The translations under genes and the position numbers were made by a program. From Bacteroidota bacterium (GTDB taxonomy: Bacteria > Bacteroidota > Bacteroidia > Bacteroidales > UBA12077), in contig JAHLLG010000005.1 of assembly GCA_020444275.1 (NCBI GenBank), forward strand, positions 214,004 through 278,003: DNA of 64,000 nt, read 5' to 3'. The notes under the pieces were generated by a model. The model was not told where the DNA came from, ran no database searches, and saw only the letters and a list, made by a program, of their open reading frames with translations. Below, piece by piece: positions 47,025 through 54,754 of the stretch (the first letter of the stretch is position 1; every line of letters starts with the position of its first letter).

Positions 47025-47477
47025 ATGAGTCTTGAAAGTAAAATTAATGAAGATATAAAAAAGGCGATGCTGGCACGCGAAAAAGAAAAGCTGGAAGCCT
47101 TACGTGCTGTAAAAACAGCCCTTTTAGTGGCTAAAACAGAAAAGGGAGCTAGTGAAACCATAAGCGAAGATGCTGAGATCAAAATTCTTCAGCGGTTGGT
47201 TAAGCAGCGCAAAGAATCTGCAACTATTTTCGAAGAGCGAAACAGAAAAGAACTGGCACAAAAAGAGTGGTTTGAAGCAAGCATTATCGAAGAATATCTT
47301 CCTGAGCAAATGAGCGATGAGGAGTTAACATCAATAATTCAGAAAATTGTTGATCAGGTTGGAGCAAAAAGTATGGCCGATATGGGAAAAGTTATGGGCA
47401 TTGCATCAAAAGAATTGGCTGGAAAAGCTGAAGGGAAAGCCATTGCCGATAAAGTAAAATCCATATTAAATTCATAA
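47025..47477 (+). CDS. GatB/YqeY-domain protein
   Basis: A 150-residue YqeY-family protein. It matches the C-terminal tRNA-binding domain of GatB: LESKINEDIKKAMLAREKEKLEALRAVKTAL at the N terminus, IEEYLPEQMSDEELTSII in the middle and MGKVMGIASKELAGKAEGK near the end. The family is widespread but its free-standing role is unclear. It lies 20 bases after ftsZ, and in Bacteroidota it often closes this cluster. The next gene follows 2 bases later. Confidence 0.9.
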   Translation: MSLESKINEDIKKAMLAREKEKLEALRAVKTALLVAKTEKGASETISEDAEIKILQRLVKQRKESATIFEERNRKELAQKEWFEASIIEEYLPEQMSDEELTSIIQKIVDQVGAKSMADMGKVMGIASKELAGKAEGKAIADKVKSILNS

Positions 47478-47479
47478 CG

Positions 47480-47956
47480 ATGAAAAAAATAATTGCAACC
47501 TCCTTAATCTTATTAACTGCTGCTTTTGCCTGGGCAGGCAACACAACGCACTTAAAAAGCTTCGAAGAGTTAATGGAGTATTTAAAAACAGGAAATGAAG
47601 TGCGTGTTGTTCTGCATTATGCAAAATGCGAATTAATTAGCGACAATGAAATTGTTGACGATGTGCCCAATGCAATTGGAGGCATGAACCTGGATGTTTG
47701 GGAATATTTTGCTCCGATGGTTGTTTATAATGAGAAAGCATTTTTGGTTTCTTCAACAGCTAAATTAATTCAGTATCCTAAAGGAGAAGGATATGTTTAT
47801 AATTATGTAAAGATTAAGCTTTACGATGATAATACGGTAAAAATTACAGCTGAGTATGTTGATGCAAATACCTATGAAGTGCTTATGAGTGAAAACTTTT
47901 ATGGAGATATTGCAAACGGTAAAAACGATGCCGGTGTCTATTTATATGCAAATTAA
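47480..47956 (+). CDS. VirK-family secreted protein
   Basis: A 158-residue protein with a Sec signal (1-19, ending FAWAG). The mature part looks like the VirK family: a SFEELMEYLKTGNEVRVVLHYAKCEL start, then a conserved IGGMNLDVWEYFAP and a beta-rich rest. Proteins of this family are periplasmic; VirK was named in Agrobacterium, where its role is unsettled. It starts 2 bases after yqeY and so is the last gene of the division operon, before a terminator. I am moderately sure of the family, not of the function. Confidence 0.65.
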   Translation: MKKIIATSLILLTAAFAWAGNTTHLKSFEELMEYLKTGNEVRVVLHYAKCELISDNEIVDDVPNAIGGMNLDVWEYFAPMVVYNEKAFLVSSTAKLIQYPKGEGYVYNYVKIKLYDDNTVKITAEYVDANTYEVLMSENFYGDIANGKNDAGVYLYAN

Positions 47957-47981
47957 TGAAAGGTTTGTAAGGGTTTAAGTT

Positions 47982-48010
47982 AAGCTCGCTGTAATGCGAG
48001 CTTTTTTTTA
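47982..48010 (+). terminator. Intrinsic terminator ending the dcw operon
   Basis: AAGCTCGC-TGTAAT-GCGAGCTT is followed by seven or more T. It lies 26 bases past the VirK-family stop. Confidence 0.9.
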
Positions 48011-48040
48011 TCTTTATAATCTGGATTATAATCGTTTAAT

Positions 48041-49444
48041 ATGATAAAGGTATTATTAGTTAATTCTAATTTGGAAGTGTTTCCATATCCTGTGGCACCA
48101 TTGGGCATATCGCTTGTTGCATCGTCCTTAAAAGAAAAATTCGATGTGAAAGTTTTTGATGCAGCATTTAAAACTTCTGATGATTTAGTTGCTTTGTTGC
48201 AAGAATATAATCCCGATTTTGTAGGAGTTGGACTTCGTAATATCGATAATGTTACCATGCGAAGTTGTAAATGGTATTTAGAGGATGTTAAAAATAGAAT
48301 CATAGAAACAATTAGAAAAACCACAAAAGTTCCAATAATTGTGGGTGGCAGTGGATTTAGCATTGCACCCAAACCTGTTTTAAATTACCTGCAAGCTGAT
48401 TACGGGGTAATTGGTGAGGCAGAAAATATATTACCTGGTTTAATTCATAATTTAAATGAGGGTATTCCCGTGAATATGCCCAATGTAATATCAAAAGAAC
48501 AAAACAACGTAATTATTGCAGATAGAGACAATGAAAGTTTAAATCTTCCAAAAGCTAATATCGATCTCTTTATAGATATTGAGCCTTACAAAAAGAGAGG
48601 TAGTTACCCGTTACAGACCAAAAGAGGATGCACACATAAATGCATTTATTGCTCGTATCCTAACATCGAAGGCAAAACATATAGGTTAAGGCCGGTTTCT
48701 GATATTGTTGACGAGATACAAGAAGTGCAAAGAAGAATACCTGATATTACATTTGAATTTGTTGATTCAACATTTAATTCTCCATTAAAACATGCAATTG
48801 ATATTTGTAAGGAAATTATTCATAGAGATTTAAAGGTCGGGTTACGCACTATGGGAGTTAATCCGGGTGAGGTAACAGATGAGCTTATTCTATTGATGAA
48901 GAAAGCTGGTTTTACACAAATTGATTGTACTCCTGATTCGGCATCTAAACAAATGATCAAAAATTACAGAAAAAATTTTAGTAAAAACCGATTGATAAAT
49001 TGTGCTCAAATTATTCGTATACATGATATGCCCACCATGTGGTTCTTTATGTTGGGTGGTCCTGGGGAAACTGAGGAAACTATTCTGGAAACATTTGAAT
49101 TTATCGATGAACATATTTTCGAAGAAGATATGGTGCATATTACCGAAGGTATCAGAATAATTCCGAATACCGAACTATATGATATTGCTGTACGAGAAGG
49201 TGTAATTTCTAAAAATGACCGAGTAATTGATCCTATGTTTTATGTTAATCCAAAATTGGGTAAGGAGAGACTAACCGGAATTTTAGAAAGGGAAATCAGC
49301 AAACGGAATAATGTGTTAAATTCTATTGATACCACGCCTACACCGGAATTAATGCAGGCAGCTATTCAATACAGAATGAAAAATAAAGTGCAGGAGCCCA
49401 TGTTCAGAACTTTGCTGCGAGTTCAGAATTCTCTAAAAATATAG
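48041..49444 (+). CDS. B12-binding-domain radical SAM protein
   Basis: A 467-residue protein of radical SAM class B. An N-terminal cobalamin-binding Rossmann fold (about 1-140, MIKVLLVNSNLEVFPYPVAPLGISLVASSL) lacks the DxHxxG base-off motif. The radical SAM core has RGCTHKCIYCSY (Cys197, Cys201, Cys204 bind the 4Fe-4S cluster), then VDSTFNSP and GGPGETEETILETF. Substrate is unknown; related proteins modify lipids, cofactors or peptides. No partner gene is adjacent. Its end overlaps the end of the convergent kinase gene by 12 bases. Confidence 0.85.
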   Translation: MIKVLLVNSNLEVFPYPVAPLGISLVASSLKEKFDVKVFDAAFKTSDDLVALLQEYNPDFVGVGLRNIDNVTMRSCKWYLEDVKNRIIETIRKTTKVPIIVGGSGFSIAPKPVLNYLQADYGVIGEAENILPGLIHNLNEGIPVNMPNVISKEQNNVIIADRDNESLNLPKANIDLFIDIEPYKKRGSYPLQTKRGCTHKCIYCSYPNIEGKTYRLRPVSDIVDEIQEVQRRIPDITFEFVDSTFNSPLKHAIDICKEIIHRDLKVGLRTMGVNPGEVTDELILLMKKAGFTQIDCTPDSASKQMIKNYRKNFSKNRLINCAQIIRIHDMPTMWFFMLGGPGETEETILETFEFIDEHIFEEDMVHITEGIRIIPNTELYDIAVREGVISKNDRVIDPMFYVNPKLGKERLTGILEREISKRNNVLNSIDTTPTPELMQAAIQYRMKNKVQEPMFRTLLRVQNSLKI

Positions 49445-50794
49445 AGTAAAAATCGTTTCTTTCTTAGGTACGGAGCTTACATCAATATTATAGCCCTGCT
49501 GTTTGAGAATATTTTTTGATAGACTCAATCCTATTCCCGAACCAGAATCTTTACTGGTGAAAAAAGGTGTGAAAATCATATCCATTTGCTCTTTGGCAAT
49601 TCCATCGCCATTATCAATAACCTCTATTATTCGCTGTTTACTTTCGTTTGTTCTTGCACGTAGCTGAATGGTTTTGTTTTCTTGGTTACTAAATGCCTCT
49701 ATTGAATTTTTCAGAAGATTAATAATCACCTGTTCCAGAAGTTTACGATCAGCAAATAAGGAAAAATCATCTGATTCTACCGAATGATCAAACTGAATAT
49801 CTTTTTCTCGAAACGATTCATATAAGAAAATAGCTAAATCTTCAAAAAATTCCTGTATGTTAATATGCTCAGGTTCGGGTTTAATCTGGGTGGTTATGCT
49901 CCTGAATTTCTTTACAAAGTTGTTTAATCCAATACTTCTTTCTTCAATAATATTTAACGATTGCACGGTTTGTTCAATGTTTTCTTCGTCAATTTCCTGT
50001 ATATTTTTTATGCGATTCTCTTTTTTCAAAAGTTTAGAAACATTGTTGGTTAATGCAATAATTGGCGATACCGAATTCATTATTTCATGAGTCAATACGC
50101 GATTTAATTTTTGCCACGATTCTATCTCTTTATGATCTAATTCAGCTTTTATGTCTTGTAAAGACAATAACCAGGTTTCTTCGTTTAATAATTTGAAATG
50201 TGATAATTTAACAGATAATTGAATATTTTTATTGGCAATTTGCATAGGTAAAACCTTCTGTTCTCCTGGTTTAAGTTCTGTTATTGTTTTAAACAGAGCA
50301 GTATTGATATTTTTTAGATTATTAAGGTTGGCTAAGCTCTGAATATTTAGTGTTTGTTTGGCGGCTGAGTTAATTAATTTTACCGTATGGTCTTTCTTAA
50401 AGGCGATTAACCCAATCGTAACATGATCAAAAATATATTGTAAAAAAAGATATTGGTTTTCCTTTTCTATTTGGGCATTCTTAATGATATTGTTTATTTC
50501 GGTGAAATAATATGTTAAATCCTTAAAAGGTGTATTTTCTAACGATTCAGTGAAATCTATGGTGGTGTTTTTTTCCTTGATATAAATTAAAAAACGTTCA
50601 AGAAAAACATTGCTCTTATTGATATATCTTATCAGTAATATGATTTGGAAAAGAATTAATACAGCCAGAAATGTAATGGTGTATAAATAATCAGATTTTA
50701 ACGCGGCATAGCTAAAAACCAAACAGTTTAAAAGGATAAGAACTGTTCGAATAATAATCTGTATATAATATTTTTTATAAACCATATTTCTCAA
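49433..50794 (-). CDS. NtrY-like sensor histidine kinase (module 2)
   Basis: A 453-residue membrane kinase, built like the one at 15554. Two close N-terminal helices (about 11-33 and 39-56) have a very short outer loop, then a PAS-like region (about 115-215). The phospho-acceptor is His236 in VLTHEIMNSVSPI. The ATPase domain has VIINLLKNSIEAF (N box), VIDNGDGI (G1) and GSGIGLSLSKNI (G2). It overlaps the regulator gene by 20 bases and is its likely cognate partner. Confidence 0.92.
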   Translation of the reverse strand: MRNMVYKKYYIQIIIRTVLILLNCLVFSYAALKSDYLYTITFLAVLILFQIILLIRYINKSNVFLERFLIYIKEKNTTIDFTESLENTPFKDLTYYFTEINNIIKNAQIEKENQYLFLQYIFDHVTIGLIAFKKDHTVKLINSAAKQTLNIQSLANLNNLKNINTALFKTITELKPGEQKVLPMQIANKNIQLSVKLSHFKLLNEETWLLSLQDIKAELDHKEIESWQKLNRVLTHEIMNSVSPIIALTNNVSKLLKKENRIKNIQEIDEENIEQTVQSLNIIEERSIGLNNFVKKFRSITTQIKPEPEHINIQEFFEDLAIFLYESFREKDIQFDHSVESDDFSLFADRKLLEQVIINLLKNSIEAFSNQENKTIQLRARTNESKQRIIEVIDNGDGIAKEQMDMIFTPFFTSKDSGSGIGLSLSKNILKQQGYNIDVSSVPKKETIFTLYF

Positions 50795-52145
50795 TTTTCT
50801 TATAAAGCGTTTTTCTTGTTACACCAAGCATTTCAGCTGTTTTGCTGATGTTGCCATTACACTTTAGTAATGCTCTTTTTATGGTATTTTGCTCAACTTC
50901 TTCAAGATTGAACGTATCAATTGAGGCTGTATCGGCGGGCTGACTGGTAAAATAGAAATCATCTGCTTTAATTATATCTGCTTCGGTCAGAATTACGGCT
51001 TTTTCTATGGCATGTTCCAACTCTCGAATATTTCCCGGCCATCGATGCTCCTGTAGTTTATCCAGTGCCGATTTACTCATTTTTAGGTTTGGTTTATTGT
51101 ATTTTTTAATAAGACGATTTAGGAAATACTCTGCTAAAATTGGAATATCTTCCTTTCGCTCACGTAAAGGCGGAATCTCTATTTGGATTGTGTTTATTCT
51201 GTATAACAGATCTTCGCGGAAAAGATCATTTTGAATAAGCTCGGTAAGATTTTTGTTGGTTGCTGAAATTAATCTTACATCAACCGGAACAGGTGTGTTC
51301 GATCCGATAGGAATTACTTCCCTGTTTTGCAAAACCGTAAGAAGTTTCGATTGTAAATTCATCCCAAGGTTTCCAATTTCATCCAGGAAGAGGGTTCCTC
51401 CCGAAGCCGACTCAATTCGTCCTATTCGCGCTTCTTTGGCATCTGTAAAAGCTCCTTTTGTGTGGCCAAACAATTCACTCTCAAATAACGACTCACTTAA
51501 TGCAGTTAAATCAAGGCTAATTAGCACCTCTTTTGATCGGTTCGATTGGCGGTGAATTTCTTTTGCAATCAACTCCTTTCCGGTACCGTTTTCTCCGAGG
51601 ATCAATACATTGGCATCGGTCCTGGCAACTTTGCTTACGGTATCAAGAATTTTTAAAAAAGCAGGGGAAGTACCAATGGGTTTTTGATAGGTTGACTGAT
51701 CGTTAGATCCTAAATATTCCTGCTTTTGCTTTAGCGATTTAACCTCTTGTTTAGAACTGCTTAATTTTAAACCTGTTTTAATGGTGGCGATTAATTTTTC
51801 ATTATCCCACGGTTTCACAATAAAATCGGTAGCTCCTCTCTTCATTGCTTCTACCGATAGTTCAATATCACCATAAGCAGTGAGCATAATTACTACATAA
51901 TCGGGGTTTATTTTTAATGTTTCAGATAACCAGTACAATCCTTCATTACCCGTATTAATACCAGCAGTAAAGTTCATATCCAGGAGAATAACATCAAATG
52001 ATTTGGCTGTTAATAACGAATGCAGTTGATTCGGATTTTTAATGGTTTCAACCACTTCAAATTCATTATCCAAAATCAGCTTTAAAGATTTTAAAACATT
52101 TTCATTGTCATCTACAACCAATATTCTTCCTGCTATTTTTTTCAT
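50775..52145 (-). CDS. Sigma-54-dependent response regulator, NtrC family (module 2)
   Basis: A 456-residue regulator with the same plan as the one at 14197. The receiver has VVDDNEN, phospho-acceptor Asp in VILLDMNF, threonine in MLTAYGD and VKPW lysine. The AAA+ domain has Walker A GENGTGKE, Walker B GTLFLDEIGN and the sigma-54 loop GAFTDA, again with Asp for the second Gly. The C-terminal Fis-type helix-turn-helix contains NISKTAEMLGVTRKTLYKKI. It is the first gene of a minus-strand pair with the kinase. The 197-base gap to the divergent permease holds two palindromes and a sigma-54 promoter. Confidence 0.93.
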   Translation of the reverse strand: MKKIAGRILVVDDNENVLKSLKLILDNEFEVVETIKNPNQLHSLLTAKSFDVILLDMNFTAGINTGNEGLYWLSETLKINPDYVVIMLTAYGDIELSVEAMKRGATDFIVKPWDNEKLIATIKTGLKLSSSKQEVKSLKQKQEYLGSNDQSTYQKPIGTSPAFLKILDTVSKVARTDANVLILGENGTGKELIAKEIHRQSNRSKEVLISLDLTALSESLFESELFGHTKGAFTDAKEARIGRIESASGGTLFLDEIGNLGMNLQSKLLTVLQNREVIPIGSNTPVPVDVRLISATNKNLTELIQNDLFREDLLYRINTIQIEIPPLRERKEDIPILAEYFLNRLIKKYNKPNLKMSKSALDKLQEHRWPGNIRELEHAIEKAVILTEADIIKADDFYFTSQPADTASIDTFNLEEVEQNTIKRALLKCNGNISKTAEMLGVTRKTLYKKIEKYGL

Positions 52146-52169
52146 AGTTGTGTATTATTTGTATCAAAA

Positions 52170-52208
52170 CTAATCATAATTGATTAGAAAGTAAACAGGA
52201 GTGTTTAC
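52170..52208. promoter_or_regulatory. Two palindromes, likely activator binding sites (module 2)
   Basis: CTAATCA-TAAT-TGATTAG (52170-52187) and GTAAAC-AGGAGT-GTTTAC (52191-52208) are both perfect. They lie about 75-115 bases before the -24/-12 element of the permease and 25-60 bases before the regulator gene, so either may serve for control of both. Confidence 0.6.
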
Positions 52209-52283
52209 AAAGTATACAAATAATTGTTTTTAATTAGAGTGGGGTTGCAAATAAACAACTGTAAATCAACAAATAACAATGGT

Positions 52284-52298
52284 TGGTATAAACTTTGG
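52284..52298 (+). promoter_or_regulatory. Sigma-54 -24/-12 promoter for module-2 permease
   Basis: TGGTAT-N5-TTGG (TGGTATAAACTTTGG) matches the consensus TGGCAC-N5-TTGC with correct spacing and only mild changes. It predicts a start about 52309, 34 bases before the permease ATG. Confidence 0.65.
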
Positions 52299-52342
52299 CA
52301 TTAGTGAAATAAATAGTAGATAATTTTAATAAATTTACAGAT

Positions 52343-54694
52343 ATGATTACCAATTATTTAAAAACAGCATTTAGATTTATATCCAGGAATAAACTATTCT
52401 CAATAATTAATATTCTTGGTTTATCAGTTGGAATGGCATGTTCCATTCTTATTTTCCTGTGGGTTCAGGATGAGTTAAGTTATGATCAATTTCACGATAA
52501 GGCGGATCAGATCTATCGTGTAATCATGGAAAAGGAAACCGACGGTAGTAAGGAGAAGATAGCACGTACTCCTCCTCCTGTGGGCAGGGCTTTAAAAGAT
52601 GAGTTTCCTGAGATAATTTCTTCTACACGATTCTTTTTTATGGATCTTGAGTTTATAAAAGATCTCGATACGTATGAAGAAGATGGTGCTTTTGTAGATC
52701 AGGATATATTTAACATGTTTAATGTTGAGTTGATAAAAGGTGATTCTTCGCGTCTTTTTACATCAAATTTCAATATTGCAATCAGTGAAAAACTTGCGTT
52801 AAAGATTTTCGACTCGGTAGATGTAATAGGTAAAGACATGCGTGTAGGACAAACTACAACATTTACTGTTCAGGGTGTGTTTAAAGATTTACCTCACAAT
52901 TCACACTTAAAGTTCGATTTTGTTGTTCCATATAGTGCTTTATATGATTTTGGATTGCCACGTGAGATGTGGGATAACTATAATAATACACATTATGCCT
53001 ATGTTTTGTTGGATAAAACAGCACATGTACGAGAGGTTAATGAAAAAATTAAAGACTTATTTAAAAAACACAATGCAAGTTTAAAAGCGACACTATTTTT
53101 ACAACCTCTTACCGAAGTGTATTTAAAATCTGATTTCTCGGGAGATTATGCCCGGTTAGGTAATTACAAGAATATTTATATATTTTCAATTATCTCATTC
53201 TTTATCATTATTATAGCCAGTTTTAACTTTATGAACCTGACCACTGCTCAGGCATCATCACGTATAAAGGAAATTGGAATCAGAAAGGTTTTAGGCGGGC
53301 AACGAAAAAGTTTGATCTTCCAGTTCCTGGGTGAAGCAGTACTTATGACATTTATTGCCCATATTTTTGCGATAATCTTTGTGGAATTAGTATTGCCGGT
53401 TTTTAATAATCTAACTGCTAAATCGCTTGAATTGAGCTATTTTAATCCGGAATTTTTGCTCTTAATTGTTATAGTAGTTGTTTTTGTAGGTCTTTTCTCA
53501 GGTAGTTATCCTGCATTGCATTTATCCAAATTAAGTCCGTTAAGTATTTTTAAAGAAGGATTATCCGGTAAATCGGGCGGAGGTGTTTTACGTCGTATTC
53601 TGGTAATTATGCAGTTTGCCATATCCATTGTCTTGATTATTGCAGCTGTGGTTATTATGCAACAAATGAATTTTTTGAATAAAAAGAATCTCGGATTTGA
53701 TAAGGAAAACCTGGTTTATTTTGGTCTGCAAAATAACGGAGATAGATATGAAATACTAAAAGAGAGATTACTTACACATCCTGAGATAACAGATGTAACA
53801 GTGCTTTCACATGAGCTAACTGATGTAGTTCACATGGCAAATGTTACCTGGGAAGGTAAAAGTAACGACGAAGAAGTTCCTATGAATTTGATGTTTGTAG
53901 ATCATGATTTTATTACTACCATGCATATGGAACTACTGGAGGGTAAAGATTTTGAAAGAATGCATGAAGGAGATAGCGTAGCTAAATATATTATAAACGA
54001 GTCGGCTGCAAAGCAATTAGGTTTTGATAATCCAATTGGTAAAAGATTTTCAACAGGAAGGTTAAATGGTTATATTGTTGGGGTAGTTAAGAACTTTAAT
54101 TTTCAACCTTTGTATAATCGTATTCAGCCTATGGTGGTAACCTCTTATCCCGGAGAGCGTTTTTACATGTATGCTCGAATCAATGAAGGAGCTGCAGAAT
54201 CTACGATTTCAATTTTGAAGTCTGAGTTTAAAAATTTCGCACCGAACAGTGCTTTTGAGTATTATTTCCTCGATCAGGAAATTGAAGAGATGTACAGAAA
54301 TGAAAGTAATTTAGCAAAACTAACACGCTATTTTACCTTAATAACTATATTTATATCAACGTTAGGATTATTCGGATTGGCTTCGTTTATGGCAGAAAAA
54401 CGACGCAAAGAAATTGGTATAAGAAAAGCCTTGGGAGCAACGATACCTCGCATAGCATTTTTACTATCCAAAGAAATTATGATATGGATTGCTATTTCGA
54501 ACATTATCAGTTGGCCTGTGGCATATTATCTTGCCGAAAAGTGGTTGAGTAACTTCTCGTACCGAATTGATCTAGGCATTGGAATATTCTTATTTAGTGG
54601 AGTTTTAGCTTTACTAATTGCAATGCTTACTGTAAATATAAGAGTTTTGAAAGCAGCTTACGAAAATCCGGTCAATGCACTTAGATATGAATAA
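52343..54694 (+). CDS. MacB/FtsX-type ABC transporter permease, orphan (module 2)
   Basis: A 783-residue inner membrane protein, third of its kind in the window. It starts MITNYLKTAFRFISRNK with the first helix, followed by a MacB-like periplasmic domain (about 45-270), a first FtsX block with IKEIGIRKVLGGQRKSL, a second periplasmic domain and a last block with RRKEIGIRKALGATIPRI, ending NPVNALRYE. No ATPase gene is near. It is divergent from the regulator-kinase pair and has a -24/-12 promoter with two upstream palindromes. It is therefore very likely under the control of that pair. Substrate unknown; MacB-like members export lipoproteins, peptides or toxins. Confidence 0.9.
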   Translation: MITNYLKTAFRFISRNKLFSIINILGLSVGMACSILIFLWVQDELSYDQFHDKADQIYRVIMEKETDGSKEKIARTPPPVGRALKDEFPEIISSTRFFFMDLEFIKDLDTYEEDGAFVDQDIFNMFNVELIKGDSSRLFTSNFNIAISEKLALKIFDSVDVIGKDMRVGQTTTFTVQGVFKDLPHNSHLKFDFVVPYSALYDFGLPREMWDNYNNTHYAYVLLDKTAHVREVNEKIKDLFKKHNASLKATLFLQPLTEVYLKSDFSGDYARLGNYKNIYIFSIISFFIIIIASFNFMNLTTAQASSRIKEIGIRKVLGGQRKSLIFQFLGEAVLMTFIAHIFAIIFVELVLPVFNNLTAKSLELSYFNPEFLLLIVIVVVFVGLFSGSYPALHLSKLSPLSIFKEGLSGKSGGGVLRRILVIMQFAISIVLIIAAVVIMQQMNFLNKKNLGFDKENLVYFGLQNNGDRYEILKERLLTHPEITDVTVLSHELTDVVHMANVTWEGKSNDEEVPMNLMFVDHDFITTMHMELLEGKDFERMHEGDSVAKYIINESAAKQLGFDNPIGKRFSTGRLNGYIVGVVKNFNFQPLYNRIQPMVVTSYPGERFYMYARINEGAAESTISILKSEFKNFAPNSAFEYYFLDQEIEEMYRNESNLAKLTRYFTLITIFISTLGLFGLASFMAEKRRKEIGIRKALGATIPRIAFLLSKEIMIWIAISNIISWPVAYYLAEKWLSNFSYRIDLGIGIFLFSGVLALLIAMLTVNIRVLKAAYENPVNALRYE

Positions 54695-54701
54695 TAAATA
54701 A

Positions 54702-54733
54702 AAAAACGGAGTGAAATTTCACTCCGTTTTTTA
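54702..54733. terminator. Bidirectional intrinsic terminator
   Basis: AAAACGGAGTGAAA and TTTCACTCCGTTTT form a perfect stem with A and T tracts outside. It lies between the convergent permease and PpiD-like genes. Confidence 0.92.
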
Positions 54734-54754
54734 TTTCAATCTTAATGATTTATT

